This document shows, in pieces, positions 17,975 through 27,968 of a stretch of DNA of 64,000 nt. The position numbers and the translations under genes were made by a program. The stretch lies in NCBI RefSeq assembly GCF_001435975.1, contig NZ_AYYR01000023.1, forward strand, positions 46,606 through 110,605. The letters are read 5' to 3'. Position 1 is the first letter of the stretch, and every line of letters begins with the position of its first letter. A model generated the notes under the pieces. It did no database searches. It was not told the origin of the DNA and worked only from the letters and a program-made list of their open reading frames with translations. The DNA comes from Secundilactobacillus collinoides DSM 20515 = JCM 1123. Lineage in GTDB: Bacteria > Bacillota > Bacilli > Lactobacillales > Lactobacillaceae.

Positions 17975-18701
17975 ATTTTGGGGACGAGAGATTGTTTTCG
18001 ATTTGGAGGCTTTCTTTTTGTGCTTTGTATAATGGGATAAAGCCTTGGGTTCAGTTGTGTGTTGATTTCATAGTGCTTTGACTTGTTTAGCAAGGATAGA
18101 CCGCGTTCCATGCTCAAAACGCCTTATTTTATAATCTTACTTTTTCTAAAGGCCCGGTCTTCATAGGCGCTCTGCTAATTTGGCGTCGAAACGTGTTCCA
18201 CAAGGCAAGGGGCTCCTGCGTAAGGGACTTCGACCCAAAAAGTCAGGCCCGGACTTTTCGGGTCAAAGACCCATATGCTCCGCCCTCAAAACGCCTTGCT
18301 TCACACTCTTACGACTCTGTTACTTTTTCCAAAGGCCCGGTCTTCATAGGTGCTCTGCTAATTTGGCGTCGAAACGTGTTCCGCAAGGCAAGGGGCTCCT
18401 GCGTAAGGGACTTCGACCCAAAAAGTCAGGCCCGGACTTTTCGGGTCAAAGACCCTTACGCTCCGCCCCTTAAACGCCTTGCTTCACACTCTGCAAATTC
18501 TTAATTTTTCCAGCATTGAACCGCCCAAACTTATAGCGTAGAATGAGTACTAATATTGTAACGAAACGGGCTGTTTCCTTCGGGGGTTTTCTTTGAAGTA
18601 TCTGAATAAACCAGTTAAAATAGGGGATTGAGATCCTGTTTTATCGGATTTATTGGCTCGAACCGGCGCAACATACACTAAGATAAGAGAGTGGAAGTCT
18701 G
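17975..18701. other. Non-coding gap between rsmE and a small membrane protein gene
   Basis: Apart from the tandem repeat at 18112-18500, the flanks (17975-18111 and 18501-18701) show no convincing gene. A TTGGCTC and weak -10-like words before 18702 may be the promoter of the membrane protein and rel, but none has good spacing. Confidence 0.4.
18112..18500. repeat. Tandem palindromic repeat, about 2.2 copies with a 183-bp period
   Basis: The block starting AAAGGCCCGGTCTTCATAGG at 18148 recurs at 18331, differing by few bases. A partial third unit (CTCAAAACGCCTT) precedes the first copy. Inside each copy, GTGTTCC-CAAGGCAAGGGG...CTTCGACCC is the imperfect reverse complement of GGGTCAAAGACCC...AACGCCTTGCTTCACAC, giving a long hairpin with an inner stem of the GTC-GGCCCGGAC type. 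The reverse complement has the same ends as the element at 2.6-2.9 kb. Plus-strand open frames over it encode only the repeat and are rejected as genes. Confidence 0.85.
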
Positions 18702-19028
18702 ATGGGAATGTTTTTAAAACGAATTGGTTGGCCTTACTGGGTAATTAGCCTGATTTTAGGGGTCGTTATCCCTTACTTGTTGGAAAAAATCATATCGTTA
18801 GGAGCAATGGTACATCTTGGCATTATCTTTGGCATCGTGTATCCAATACTAGCCGGCCTTATTGGCTGGTATGTCAAACGGCATGACGAGTCGGTGTGGG
18901 TGATTTGGATCTTACCAGTCATCTTCGCTGTGGGACTCTACTTTGTTGGTCCGCTTCATGCAACCTACTTTGCGCCAGTGTATCTCTGTGTTGCGTACCT
19001 GACTTACGGGTTAAGTGCAGCAAACTAA
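18702..19028 (+). CDS. Small four-segment membrane protein of unknown function
   Basis: A 108-residue, very hydrophobic protein with four likely membrane segments (about 10-28, 36-56, 64-80 and 84-104) and few charges apart from KRHDES in the middle loop. I do not recognise the family. The ATG at 18702 is four bases from GGAAG, and the alternative ATG at 18708 is ten bases from it; neither is ideal. It sits 24 bases upstream of rel on the same strand and may share its transcript, but no functional link is visible. Confidence 0.7.
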   Translation: MGMFLKRIGWPYWVISLILGVVIPYLLEKIISLGAMVHLGIIFGIVYPILAGLIGWYVKRHDESVWVIWILPVIFAVGLYFVGPLHATYFAPVYLCVAYLTYGLSAAN

Positions 19029-19052
19029 TAGTTTTTAAGGGGAAATGCTTAA

Positions 19053-21290
19053 ATGCCAAAAGAACAGACATGGACGGCAGATAGTGTGATTGCTGCCGTT
19101 TCTTCATATATGAATAAGGATCATGTCGCCATCGTTGAGCGTGCTTATCGCTTTGCTGCCGTGGCCCACCGTGATCAGCAACGGCAGTCGGGCGAAGCCT
19201 ATATCATGCACCCGATTCAGGTCGCCGGTATTTTAGCGAACTTGAAAATGGGCCCAACCACCGTGGCTTCTGGGTTTCTTCACGATATTGTTGAGGATAC
19301 CGGTGTCACGTTAGACGATGTGCGGGAGTTATTTGGTGACGATATCGCGATGATCGTTGACGGTGTCACCAAACTTGGAAAAATTAAATACAAATCAAAC
19401 AAGGAACGATTGGCAGAAAATCACCGGAAATTACTGTTGGCGATGTCAAAGGACATTCGGGTGATGATCGTCAAACTAGCTGATAGGCTGCACAACATGC
19501 GCACATTACAGCATTTACGGCCAGATAAACAGCGTCGGATCGCTAACGAAACGCTGGAAATCTATGCGCCATTGGCCGACCGGTTAGGGATCAGTACGAT
19601 TAAATGGGAACTGGAAGATATCTCCCTGCGTTACTTGAATCCGCAGCAGTATTATCGTATCGTGCATTTGATGAACTCACGGCGGGATCAACGGGAAGCC
19701 TACATTGCTGAAGCTATTGGCGACATTAAATCCGCCATCAGCGACCTTGATCTTGACACGGAAATTTATGGCCGGCCGAAGCATATTTATTCTATTTACC
19801 GGAAGATGCGCGACCAGCACAAGCAGTTTAGCCAGATCTATGATTTATTGGCAATTCGGGTGATTGTGCATACGATTAAGGATTGTTACGCTGTTTTAGG
19901 TGCCATTCATACGCAGTGGAAGCCAATGCCTGGCCGGTTTAAGGACTACATCGCAATGCCAAAGGCCAACATGTACCAGTCGCTGCATACCACGGTCATT
20001 GGTCCTGAAGGCCGCCCGTTGGAGGTTCAAATTCGAACTGAAGAAATGCATCGCGTGGCTGAATATGGGGTTGCGGCGCACTGGGCATACAAAGAAGGTA
20101 TGACTGACAAAGTCGAGACCACAAACACCGGGAATAAACTCAATTGGTTCAAGGAAATTATTGAACTTCAGGAAGAAACTGATGACGCCTCCGATTTCAT
20201 GGATAGTGTCAAGGGTGAACTGTTTGGTGACCACGTGTATGCCTTCACACCAAAGGGTGACGTGCTGGAACTGCCGAAGGGTGCCGGCCCGCTGGACATG
20301 GCCTATCAAATTCACACCGATATCGGGAACCACACAACTGGCGCGACCGTTAACGGTAAAATCGTGCCGCTGGATTACGAAGTTAAAAATGGCGACATTG
20401 TCGATATTAAAACGTCTGCGAACTCTGCGGGTCCTAATCGTGACTGGCTTAAACTGGTTTCGACACGTCGGGCACGGAATAAAATTAAACAATTTTTCCG
20501 GCAAAAAGACCGTGAACAAAACGTTTCTGATGGCCAAGATATTATTGCCCGTCAACTGCGCGAAAAGAAGTTTGATCCGCGAGAAATCATGACCAAAGAA
20601 AATTTGGCCAAGGTGGTTGGTCGTTTACATTACCAACACGTCGATGATTTATACGCAGCGGTTGGGTTTGGCGACTTGCAGCCCGTTGGGGTAGTGAACC
20701 GACTGACGGAAGACGTTCGTCACGAACGGGAAGAAGCTCGCCAACGGCAGGAAGAACGCGAACTGCTGGAGGAACACCAGTCGATCAAAAACGACACGCA
20801 GGAGACCGACACACAACGTAAACGGAAACAAAAGGCTTCCGAGGGCGTCATTATCGAGGGTGTTGATAACCTGCTGGTGCGGTTGAGTCACTGTTGTTCA
20901 CCAGTACCAGGCGACCAGATCGTCGGCTATATCACAAAGGGCCGCGGTGTTTCCGTTCACCGCAAAGACTGTCCTAACGTGGCCCACGCTGAAGCAAATG
21001 GCGAGCGGTTGATTGATGTGCACTGGGAGAATCCGAATGAAACCACGTCAATGTATAACGCTGATTTGGAAGTTCAGGGATATAACCGGAACGGTCTGTT
21101 AAACGAAGTGCTGCGTATCGTGAACAACACGACTAAACAAGTAAACCTGGTTAACGGGAAGGTCGACCATAACAAGATGGTCATCATCTCCATTTCACTG
21201 GGAATACGGAATGTGGCGCAACTGCAGCGGCTCATTGATAACATCAAAAATGTTCAAGACGTTTACGTGGTGAAACGGCCGTTTAGATAA
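19053..21290 (+). CDS. rel: Bifunctional (p)ppGpp synthetase/hydrolase Rel
   Basis: Long RSH protein that makes and degrades the stringent-response alarmone. The 745 residues carry all family domains: the HD hydrolase with FLHDIVEDT and RLHNMRTL (residues about 40-165), the synthetase domain with YGRPKHIYSIYRKM and GRFKDYIAMPK (about 225-345), the TGS domain (about 385-450, VYAFTPKGDVLELPKGA), a zinc-finger/helical region with LSHCCSPVPGD, and a C-terminal ACT domain. The HDxxED and RFKD motifs are intact, so both activities are expected. The ATG follows TTAAGGGGAAA. dtd follows 30 bases later, the usual order in Firmicutes. Confidence 0.97.
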   Translation: MPKEQTWTADSVIAAVSSYMNKDHVAIVERAYRFAAVAHRDQQRQSGEAYIMHPIQVAGILANLKMGPTTVASGFLHDIVEDTGVTLDDVRELFGDDIAMIVDGVTKLGKIKYKSNKERLAENHRKLLLAMSKDIRVMIVKLADRLHNMRTLQHLRPDKQRRIANETLEIYAPLADRLGISTIKWELEDISLRYLNPQQYYRIVHLMNSRRDQREAYIAEAIGDIKSAISDLDLDTEIYGRPKHIYSIYRKMRDQHKQFSQIYDLLAIRVIVHTIKDCYAVLGAIHTQWKPMPGRFKDYIAMPKANMYQSLHTTVIGPEGRPLEVQIRTEEMHRVAEYGVAAHWAYKEGMTDKVETTNTGNKLNWFKEIIELQEETDDASDFMDSVKGELFGDHVYAFTPKGDVLELPKGAGPLDMAYQIHTDIGNHTTGATVNGKIVPLDYEVKNGDIVDIKTSANSAGPNRDWLKLVSTRRARNKIKQFFRQKDREQNVSDGQDIIARQLREKKFDPREIMTKENLAKVVGRLHYQHVDDLYAAVGFGDLQPVGVVNRLTEDVRHEREEARQRQEERELLEEHQSIKNDTQETDTQRKRKQKASEGVIIEGVDNLLVRLSHCCSPVPGDQIVGYITKGRGVSVHRKDCPNVAHAEANGERLIDVHWENPNETTSMYNADLEVQGYNRNGLLNEVLRIVNNTTKQVNLVNGKVDHNKMVIISISLGIRNVAQLQRLIDNIKNVQDVYVVKRPFR

Positions 21291-21320
21291 GCCTGTCACC
21301 ATCGTTGGAGGGAAACTATA

Positions 21321-21767
21321 GTGCGAGTTGTATTACAGCGGGTAAGTTCAGCTTCAGTCAGTATTGATGAGAAACAGGTCGGCGCCATTAACCAGGGATA
21401 TATGTTGCTGGTGGGCGCTGAAGACACCGATGGTGCTGAGGAGATCGATTACCTTGTTCGAAAAATCAGTCGGCTGCGTGTCTTTTCTGATGATGCGGGT
21501 AAGATGAACCTGTCCATTCAAGACATTCACGGATCAATTCTTTCTGTGTCACAGTTTACACTCTATGCCGACACTAAAAAGGGCAATCGCCCAAGTTTTG
21601 TGAAGGCGGGTAACCCAGATCACGCTGATAAGATCTACCAGCAGTTTAATACTCAGCTGAAGCAGGAAGGTATTCCTGTTGAGACGGGTGAGTTTGGTGC
21701 TGATATGCAGGTTAGTTTAGTGAATGATGGACCGGTTACGATTGTGTTTGATACGGATAATAAATAG
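21321..21767 (+). CDS. dtd: D-aminoacyl-tRNA deacylase
   Basis: Hydrolyses D-aminoacyl-tRNAs, recycling tRNA and protecting translation. The 148 residues match the family. The active-site motif [10 protein letters not shown] (Ser-Gln) and the C-terminal TNGPVT-type motif, here [11 protein letters not shown] (Asn then Asp in place of Thr-Asn in the common form), are visible. The start is GTG at 21321 after TTGGAGGGAAAC. It follows rel by 30 bases and is ended by a hairpin at 21841. Confidence 0.95.
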   Translation: MRVVLQRVSSASVSIDEKQVGAINQGYMLLVGAEDTDGAEEIDYLVRKISRLRVFSDDAGKMNLSIQDIHGSILSVSQFTLYADTKKGNRPSFVKAGNPDHADKIYQQFNTQLKQEGIPVETGEFGADMQVSLVNDGPVTIVFDTDNK

Positions 21768-21840
21768 CGGAACAGAGAGATCAATGGTTCTTTTCAAGTG
21801 CCTGACCCTGTGAAGCGGATATTGATAATGCAATACCGAA

Positions 21841-21880
21841 AAAACGGATAGCAGCGCACACAGGCTACTATCCGTTTTGT
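21841..21880 (+). terminator. Terminator between dtd and the HAD gene
   Basis: AAAACGGATAG pairs with CTATCCGTTTT around a 16-base loop. It lies only about 20 bases before the HAD start, so it may also attenuate that gene. Confidence 0.7.
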
Positions 21881-21902
21881 GCGTATTAAAAAGGAGAAAA
21901 CC

Positions 21903-22547
21903 ATGCAACGACATACATTTTTCTGGGATTTTGATGGGACCTTGTTCGACACGTATCCGATTATGGTTCAAGCGTTCATGCAGGCGCTATTGAAACAGCG
22001 CGTGTCGGAATATGAATTAGACGAAGTTGAAATATACGAAGTGATGCGCCAACACTCGCTGGGAACGGCGTTATCACAGTTCAGTGCGCAATTTTCAATC
22101 GATAAAGGTCAGTTAGAACGGGATTATCGTGCTATCGAGCCGACGATGATCGATGCAGCGCAACCGTTTGACGGCATGGTGGTACTGCTGCAAGCCATTC
22201 ATGATGCTGGTGGTCTGCATCTTCTGCTGACACACCGCGACAAGAGTTCATTGAAACTGTTGGAAACGGCCGGGATCAAATCGCTGTTTGAGGATTTTGT
22301 GACAAAGGAGCAGCCCTTTGAACGGAAACCTAATCCTGGGTCGTTGAATTATCTGATTGAGAAAAACAACGTGGACCGTGCAACGGCCATCATGGTGGGC
22401 GACCGGACTTTAGATATTGATGCTGGCCATAACGCTGGCATCGCGGGCGCGTTATTTGATCCGCACCGGGTCATCAACGCGGCCGCCAGCCATCCAGAAA
22501 TCGATGTGACGGATATTCAAGCCCTAAGCAAAGCATTATTGGCATAA
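21903..22547 (+). CDS. HAD-superfamily phosphatase (PGP/Gph-like)
   Basis: A 214-residue haloacid-dehalogenase-type hydrolase. Motif I is FFWDFDGTLFDTYP with the nucleophile Asp at residue 9, motif II is LLTHRDKSS, the Lys of motif III is in FERKPNP, and motif IV is MVGDRTLDIDAG. An alpha-helical cap of class C1 lies after motif I, as in phosphoglycolate phosphatases. The ATG at 21903 follows AAAGGAGAAAACC; eight extra upstream codons in the open frame are not needed. Substrate unknown. Confidence 0.88.
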   Translation: MQRHTFFWDFDGTLFDTYPIMVQAFMQALLKQRVSEYELDEVEIYEVMRQHSLGTALSQFSAQFSIDKGQLERDYRAIEPTMIDAAQPFDGMVVLLQAIHDAGGLHLLLTHRDKSSLKLLETAGIKSLFEDFVTKEQPFERKPNPGSLNYLIEKNNVDRATAIMVGDRTLDIDAGHNAGIAGALFDPHRVINAAASHPEIDVTDIQALSKALLA

Positions 22548-22550
22548 ACA

Positions 22551-22585
22551 AAAACGTTTGAGCATTTTTGCCCAAACGTTTTTTT
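22551..22585. terminator. Bidirectional terminator
   Basis: AAAACGTTTG pairs with CAAACGTTTT and T runs flank both sides, between the convergent HAD and fructosamine-kinase genes. Confidence 0.88.
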
Positions 22586-22587
22586 GT

Positions 22588-23424
22588 TTAGTAGGCCCTA
22601 AGAATGCGGTCAACAGCGCCACCGTAAGTTTCGCCAAACAGGTTCAGGTGCGCCATCAAGTAGTACAGTTGATACCATGGCAACCGATCGTTAAACCCAG
22701 GCTTAACTGGGTAAACTTCGTTGTAGCCGGCATAGAAATCGGCATCAAAGCCGCCAAAAATCGTGGTCATCGCAAGGTCAAACTCCCGGTCACCGTACAC
22801 CACATCTGGGTCGATCAACGCAGGCTTCCCATCGGCGGTAAACATGTAGTTGCCCGCCCATAAGTCACCGTGCAGCAAACTGGCTTCAGTCTTGTTTTGG
22901 TGATAAAAATCGAGAATAATGGTGCGCAGATGATCGAGATGGGTTTGCCGATCAGGAGACCATAACCCGTGCTCACTGGCTCGTTTGGCCAATACATCTA
23001 ACCGTTGATAAACATAAAATTCACCCCAGTTGTCCTGCCAGGTGTTGATTTTAGGAAGTTTACCATCAACGTTGTGGGCAAACCCAAACTGGTCATTGTG
23101 CACCTGGTGAACGTGAGCAACGAGGTGGCCGAGATCACGCTGACTGCCGGAACCGCTCTCCAGCCAAGATAGGATCAAGTAAGCGTCGCCGTCGATTTGG
23201 CCGTTGGCAATCACTTGCGGTACCAGTGCTGCTTGACCCAGCAAGTTAAGCCCGTCGATCTCATGTTGATAAAAAACAGCCTCGCGATGCGGCTGGACGA
23301 GCAGAAAATAAGTGTCACTGCCCTTGGTGAGTCGGTAAGCCTCGTTAATGTCCCCGCCGGAAACGGGTGTGGCGGTATCCACCGGCGCAATGGGCAACTG
23401 TGCTAACCATGTGTTTGAAACCAT
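22588..23424 (-). CDS. Fructosamine kinase family protein
   Basis: A 278-residue kinase of the aminoglycoside phosphotransferase fold. Bacterial members phosphorylate protein-bound or free fructosamines and ribulosamines, starting deglycation. Visible are the Gly-rich start SGGDINEAYRL, the catalytic loop LLHGDLWAGNYMF (residues about 188-200) and the metal-binding IDPDVVYGDREFDLAMT, all typical of the family. The start ATG (23424) follows AAAGGTCGCTTC. It is followed on the same strand by its terminator and preceded by the amidase gene, 36 bases away. Confidence 0.9.
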   Translation of the reverse strand: MVSNTWLAQLPIAPVDTATPVSGGDINEAYRLTKGSDTYFLLVQPHREAVFYQHEIDGLNLLGQAALVPQVIANGQIDGDAYLILSWLESGSGSQRDLGHLVAHVHQVHNDQFGFAHNVDGKLPKINTWQDNWGEFYVYQRLDVLAKRASEHGLWSPDRQTHLDHLRTIILDFYHQNKTEASLLHGDLWAGNYMFTADGKPALIDPDVVYGDREFDLAMTTIFGGFDADFYAGYNEVYPVKPGFNDRLPWYQLYYLMAHLNLFGETYGGAVDRILRAY

Positions 23425-23460
23425 AACTGAAGCGACCTTTCTTTTAGTGAGTGTTAATAA

Positions 23461-24318
23461 TCAATTGTTTGCTTTTGCCTTAAAATAGGCGGCTAAGCCC
23501 TTGGTCACATCCTTGGCTACATGCTCTTGGTATTTCGCTGAGCGGATGTGTTTGAAATCCTTTGCGGTGTTGATATAACCCATTTCCAGTAGCAACGCAG
23601 GCCGCAGATTGTCGCGAATCACTTCGAAGTTGCCGAATTCGACACCACGATTGGTCAACGGCAATCCGGTCAGATGGCTGTTAATTGTCTTGGCTAATTT
23701 CAGGGACGTCGACTTGTGATAGTAGTACGTTGTAAAGCCGGAACCAAGATTATCCGATGGGGCGGAGTCAAAGTGAAAACTAATGAAGGCGTCCGCGTGG
23801 TTATCCGTGGCCAGTTCCGGTCGAGCACCCAGTGATACCGTTTGGTCGCCAGTGCGGGTCATAATCACGTGCGCGCCGCGGGCCTTCAGCAGTTTGCGAA
23901 CTTTCTTAGCTAATCGCAGCGTATACGTTTTTTCATCGTGTTTTTGGTCGATCGACAGGGCACCGGAGTCGCTGCCGCCGTGACCTGGATCCAATACAAT
24001 GGTTGCCTCAGATAAACTGGTGGCACTCTTGACCTTTGTGTTCTGATTGATCAGCCAGCTGGCTACCCAGCCGAAATGGTGGTCGTTGTAGCGGATACGG
24101 TACCAGTTATCCTTCTTTTTAACAACGTACACGGCTGAGCCCTTCTTTAGGGTGCCGGTGGCTTGATAGCTGATGCCGGGTCCTTTACGAACGTTGATGT
24201 TGCTCATGGGGACGGTGAGGCGATTTTTCCAAATGGTGGTCAAAATTGTCCCGCCGCCAATAATAAGAATTGCAATAACGACCACCATCGGCAGCCAATG
24301 TTTTCTGAGATAGTTCAC
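23461..24318 (-). CDS. N-acetylmuramoyl-L-alanine amidase with SH3 domain, membrane-anchored
   Basis: A 285-residue cell-wall hydrolase that cuts the amide bond between muramic acid and the stem peptide. An N-terminal membrane segment (residues about 10-29) acts as a signal anchor. A bacterial SH3 domain follows (about 38-92; NVRKGPGISY, GWVASWL), then a zinc-dependent Amidase_3 domain (about 105-280). Zinc ligands are visible in VLDPGHGGSDSGA (His), the following Glu near KTYTL and ISFHFDSA (His); the catalytic Glu is in LLEMGYINTAKD. The start is GTG at 24318 after TAGAGGACG. It faces a 520-base gap carrying the hisS T-box on the other strand. Confidence 0.95.
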   Translation of the reverse strand: MNYLRKHWLPMVVVIAILIIGGGTILTTIWKNRLTVPMSNINVRKGPGISYQATGTLKKGSAVYVVKKKDNWYRIRYNDHHFGWVASWLINQNTKVKSATSLSEATIVLDPGHGGSDSGALSIDQKHDEKTYTLRLAKKVRKLLKARGAHVIMTRTGDQTVSLGARPELATDNHADAFISFHFDSAPSDNLGSGFTTYYYHKSTSLKLAKTINSHLTGLPLTNRGVEFGNFEVIRDNLRPALLLEMGYINTAKDFKHIRSAKYQEHVAKDVTKGLAAYFKAKANN

Positions 24319-24607
24319 GATACGTCCTCTATTCCTAACGTTGTTGCAGAACGGCTAGGCAGCCCGTCTGCGAATGTGTTGTGCGTTACCCCCGTGGGTG
24401 ATGCTTATGTGAAGAAATTGTTTCACGATTTTGCATGATGGCACTGACCAGCCGAGATGTTTGGCTGGGCATTTTGCACCACGCAATAATTTTGGTGAGA
24501 CATTATCCCTATATTATAGTGTACTTGTTACGAAATTAAAAATTAAGATAGCCTTGACTTTTATCTGTGAAATCGTTAATCTTAACCATAGTTAAATAAG
24601 ATACACC

Positions 24608-24796
24608 GATGACGAAGACCAGTAGGCGGCTGCCAGCTTTCAGAAAGTATCCGGTTGATGAAAGGATACAGCAGTGTGACCGCTCAAGACACTTTCGAGG
24701 TGAATAATGCAGATTATTCGTGTCCAACGTTATGGATGAGTAAAATTAAGGTGGTACCGTGCCAAGCACCCTTGTGAAAACAAGGGTGCTTTTTAG
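24608..24796 (+). promoter_or_regulatory. T-box riboswitch of hisS-aspS, probable Asp (GAC) specifier
   Basis: A leader that senses uncharged tRNA. The T-box core AAGGTGGTACCGTG is at 24748-24761, followed by the terminator CAAGCACCCTTG/CAAGGGTGC with a T run (24764-24794). Stem I shows AGTA at 24621, opposite the 3' strand CAAGACAC; the flanking helix is GCGG/CCGC and the base helix CGAAG/TTTCG. The triplet after CAA is GAC (24688-24690) followed by A, so Asp is favoured. A one- or two-base shift would read ACA or CAC (His), and His cannot be excluded without a fold. GAATAAT/ATTATTC (24702-24719) is a further stem. Confidence 0.88.
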
Positions 24797-24838
24797 TTTC
24801 ATTCGCACATGAACCGATAATCAAGAAAGGAGTTTTAT

Positions 24839-26125
24839 ATGCGTTACCAACGACCAAAAGGAACCGCCGATACGTTGCCAGCTGACACGCGTCACTGGCA
24901 GTACGTGGAAGGCATCGCGCGCGACGTCTTTGCCAAGTATCGGTTTGAAGAGATCCGCACGCCGATGTTTGAAAACTTTGAAGTCTTTTCTCGTACCTCA
25001 GGGGATACTTCAGACATCGTGACAAAAGAAATGTATGACTTTAAAGATAAGGGTGACCGTCACATCACACTGCGGCCTGAAGGGACTGCCGGCGTGGTGC
25101 GAGCCTTTGTTGAAAATAAATTATACGGTCCCGAAACGCAAAAGCCCTACAAGGTCTATTACATGGGGCCAATGTTTCGTTACGAACGGCCGCAATCCGG
25201 CCGGCTGCGTGAATTCCATCAAATCGGGGTGGAAGCATTCGGCAGTGACGAACCGGCTCTTGACGTTGAAGTGATTGCAGTGGGTCGCGACCTGCTGAAG
25301 CATTTCGGCATCGATAATGTTCGGCTTGCGGTAAACACATTGGGTGATCAACAAACCCGTGACGACTACCGTAAGGCACTTGTGGCTTACTTGGAACCCC
25401 ACTATGAGGAACTGAGTGACGACTCCAAGACCCGGCTTTACAAGAACCCACTGCGGGTCCTTGACAGCAAGGACGAACAGGATCAAAAGTTTGTTGAGGG
25501 CGCACCATCGATCCTCGACTATCTGACGCCGGAAGCACAAGCACATTTTGACGAGGTTCAAAATTTGTTGAAGGCATTGGACATTCCGTTTGAAATCGAC
25601 CCGACAATGGTTCGAGGGTTGGATTACTACAACCACACGATTTTCGAATTTATGGTGAACTCAAAGGCGCTGGGTCATGGCTACACGACAATTTGTGCTG
25701 GCGGCCGGTATAATGGTCTGGTATCAGAATTGGGCGGCCCCGAAATGTCAGGTGTCGGCTTCGGGATGGGTGTTGAACGTCTCCTGTTATTGATGCAGGG
25801 CGAGGGCGTTGCATTTCCTGACCAGCACCCACTGGATGCCTACCTGGTAGGTATCGGTGAGGGCGCTAACGCTGCTACACTGCAAGTCGTTCAAGCCTTG
25901 CGAGGCCAAGACTTCGCAGCTGACCGCGACTATTTGGCACGTAAACCAAAGGCCCAGTTTAAAACGGCCGATAAGTTAAACGCCAAGTACACCCTGACGA
26001 TTGGTGAAGAAGAATTAAAGACGAACACGATCCACGTGAAGAACATGGCTTCTGGTAATGAAGTCACGGTTCCGGTGGCCAACGTGACATCTGATTTTGC
26101 GGCAGTTATTGCCAATATTGACTAA
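24839..26125 (+). CDS. hisS: Histidyl-tRNA synthetase
   Basis: Charges tRNA-His. The 428 residues fit the class II family: motif 1 near residues 40-50 ([12 protein letters not shown]), motif 2 [21 protein letters not shown], the histidine-A motifs [12 protein letters not shown] and AGGRYNGL, motif 3 [13 protein letters not shown], and the C-terminal anticodon-binding domain from about residue 330. The ATG follows AAAGGAGTTTTAT. It is the first gene behind the T-box, and aspS follows after 13 bases. Confidence 0.98.
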   Translation: MRYQRPKGTADTLPADTRHWQYVEGIARDVFAKYRFEEIRTPMFENFEVFSRTSGDTSDIVTKEMYDFKDKGDRHITLRPEGTAGVVRAFVENKLYGPETQKPYKVYYMGPMFRYERPQSGRLREFHQIGVEAFGSDEPALDVEVIAVGRDLLKHFGIDNVRLAVNTLGDQQTRDDYRKALVAYLEPHYEELSDDSKTRLYKNPLRVLDSKDEQDQKFVEGAPSILDYLTPEAQAHFDEVQNLLKALDIPFEIDPTMVRGLDYYNHTIFEFMVNSKALGHGYTTICAGGRYNGLVSELGGPEMSGVGFGMGVERLLLLMQGEGVAFPDQHPLDAYLVGIGEGANAATLQVVQALRGQDFAADRDYLARKPKAQFKTADKLNAKYTLTIGEEELKTNTIHVKNMASGNEVTVPVANVTSDFAAVIANID

Positions 26126-26138
26126 GGAGAAATTTTTA

Positions 26139-27929
26139 ATGAAGCGAACAACATACGCAGGACTCGTTGACGAGCAGTACCTCGACCAAGACGTTGTCCT
26201 CAAAGGTTGGGTACAAAAGCGCCGGGATCTCGGGGGATTGATCTTTATCGACCTCCGTGACCGGGAAGGTATCGTTCAACTTGTGTTCTCAGAAGAATAT
26301 GACAAGGACGCGTTGGCCGTGGCTGACCAACTTCGTAACGAATACGTCATTGAAGTGAAGGGCCACGTTGTAAACCGGGCCGACCGCGAGATCAACCCGA
26401 AGATGAAGACCGGTAAAATTGAAGTACGGGTCACTGAAATTAACCTGTTAAACAAGGCGAAAAACCCGCCATTCTACATTCAAGATGACATTAACGTGTC
26501 TGATGAATTGCGGCTGAAGTACCGCTACTTGGACCTGCGTCGGCCTGAGATGCAACGCGGTCTGCTGATTCGTAACCGAATCACTCAGGCAGTCCACAGC
26601 TACTTCGATGAGAATGGTTTTATTGATATTGAAACGCCAGATCTGACTAAGTCAACGCCTGAAGGGGCTCGGGATTACCTGGTACCTTCACGGGTCTATC
26701 CAGGGCACTTCTACGCCTTGCCACAATCGCCGCAACTGTTCAAGCAGTTGCTGATGGGGGCCGGTTTTGACCGTTACTACCAAATCGCCCGTTGTTTCCG
26801 TGATGAAGATTTGCGTGGCGACCGTCAACCAGAATTTACCCAAATTGATATGGAAACATCCTTCCTCGATGCTGAAGAAATTCAAGATTTGACTGAAGGC
26901 TTGATTGCCCGTGTTATGAAGGAAACCCTCGGCATTGATGTCAAGCTGCCATTTGACCGTCTCGACTGGGACGACTCAATGGCCCGCTTTGGGACCGACC
27001 AACCGGATGTTCGTTTCGGTATGGAACTGAAGGACTTGGGCGACTTAGTCGATGACCTTGGCTTCAACGTCTTCAACAACGTGTTGAAGGATGGCGGCCA
27101 AGTTAAGGCGATTGCTGTTCCTGGCGGTGCTGACAAGTACTCCCGGAAAGATATCGACAAGTTCGTTGAACACATCGACCGTTTTGGCGCCAAGGGCTTG
27201 CCTTGGTTAAGGGTCACTGAAGATAACTTCACCGGGCCAATTGCCAAATTCTTTAAGGACAACGCCGACCTTTACCAAAAGATCACTGAACGCACTGGTG
27301 CCAAACCTGGCGACATGCTGCTGTTCGCTTGTGATTCAAAGCGGGTCGTTGCCCAAACGTTGGACTACTTGCGTCGGACCATTGCTAATGAACTTGGCTT
27401 GATCGACGAAAACAAGTTTGCGTTCCTCTGGGTCGTGAACTGGCCACTGTTCGACTACGATGTCGACTTGAAGCGCTGGGTTCCAGCGCACCATCCATTC
27501 ACGATGCCAAAGCAGGGTGATGAGCACTACTTGGACGAAGGCGAAGATCCTCATCAAGCTTACGCCCAGTCATATGACATCATCTTAAACGGTTTGGAAC
27601 TTGGCGGCGGATCGATCCGGATCCACACTCGTGAGCTTCAAATGAAGATGTTGAAAGCCCTTGGCTTTACTAAGGAACGGGCCGAAAATCAATTTGGTTA
27701 CCTCCTGAATGCCTTGGACTACGGCTTCCCGCCTCATGGTGGTCTGGCCATCGGTCTCGACCGGTTCGCCCGGTTGCTGGCTAAGCGCGGCAACATTCGT
27801 GACGTCATTGCGTTCCCTAAGAACTCAAAGGCTGTCGAACCGCTGACCGAAGCGCCTACCACGGTTTCAGACAAGCAACTGCAAGATTTGAGCTTGTTTG
27901 TGACTAAGGAAGACGACGATAAAAAATAA
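26139..27929 (+). CDS. aspS: Aspartyl-tRNA synthetase
   Basis: Charges tRNA-Asp. The 596 residues have the N-terminal OB-fold anticodon domain (about 1-105, [22 protein letters not shown]), the class II catalytic core with motif 2 [19 protein letters not shown], the bacterial GAD insertion (about 285-420), and motif 3 [14 protein letters not shown] use the ATG at 26139 (MKRTTYAG) because AAGGAG precedes it; the open frame extends upstream into the hisS end. It shares the T-box-controlled operon with hisS. Confidence 0.98.
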   Translation: MKRTTYAGLVDEQYLDQDVVLKGWVQKRRDLGGLIFIDLRDREGIVQLVFSEEYDKDALAVADQLRNEYVIEVKGHVVNRADREINPKMKTGKIEVRVTEINLLNKAKNPPFYIQDDINVSDELRLKYRYLDLRRPEMQRGLLIRNRITQAVHSYFDENGFIDIETPDLTKSTPEGARDYLVPSRVYPGHFYALPQSPQLFKQLLMGAGFDRYYQIARCFRDEDLRGDRQPEFTQIDMETSFLDAEEIQDLTEGLIARVMKETLGIDVKLPFDRLDWDDSMARFGTDQPDVRFGMELKDLGDLVDDLGFNVFNNVLKDGGQVKAIAVPGGADKYSRKDIDKFVEHIDRFGAKGLPWLRVTEDNFTGPIAKFFKDNADLYQKITERTGAKPGDMLLFACDSKRVVAQTLDYLRRTIANELGLIDENKFAFLWVVNWPLFDYDVDLKRWVPAHHPFTMPKQGDEHYLDEGEDPHQAYAQSYDIILNGLELGGGSIRIHTRELQMKMLKALGFTKERAENQFGYLLNALDYGFPPHGGLAIGLDRFARLLAKRGNIRDVIAFPKNSKAVEPLTEAPTTVSDKQLQDLSLFVTKEDDDKK

Positions 27930-27939
27930 TATTCATATG

Positions 27940-27968
27940 AAGCACTGCCGTTGCGGCGGTGCTTTTTT
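27940..27968 (+). terminator. Terminator after aspS
   Basis: AAGCACTGCCG pairs with CGGCGGTGCTT, three-base loop, T run. It ends the hisS-aspS operon. Confidence 0.92.

Noticed and set aside
18180..18504. Two overlapping plus-strand open frames of about 100 codons over the tandem repeat
   Set aside because: They encode only the 183-bp repeat in two frames, have no ribosome binding site, and depend on the repeat hairpins. They are by-products of the repeat.
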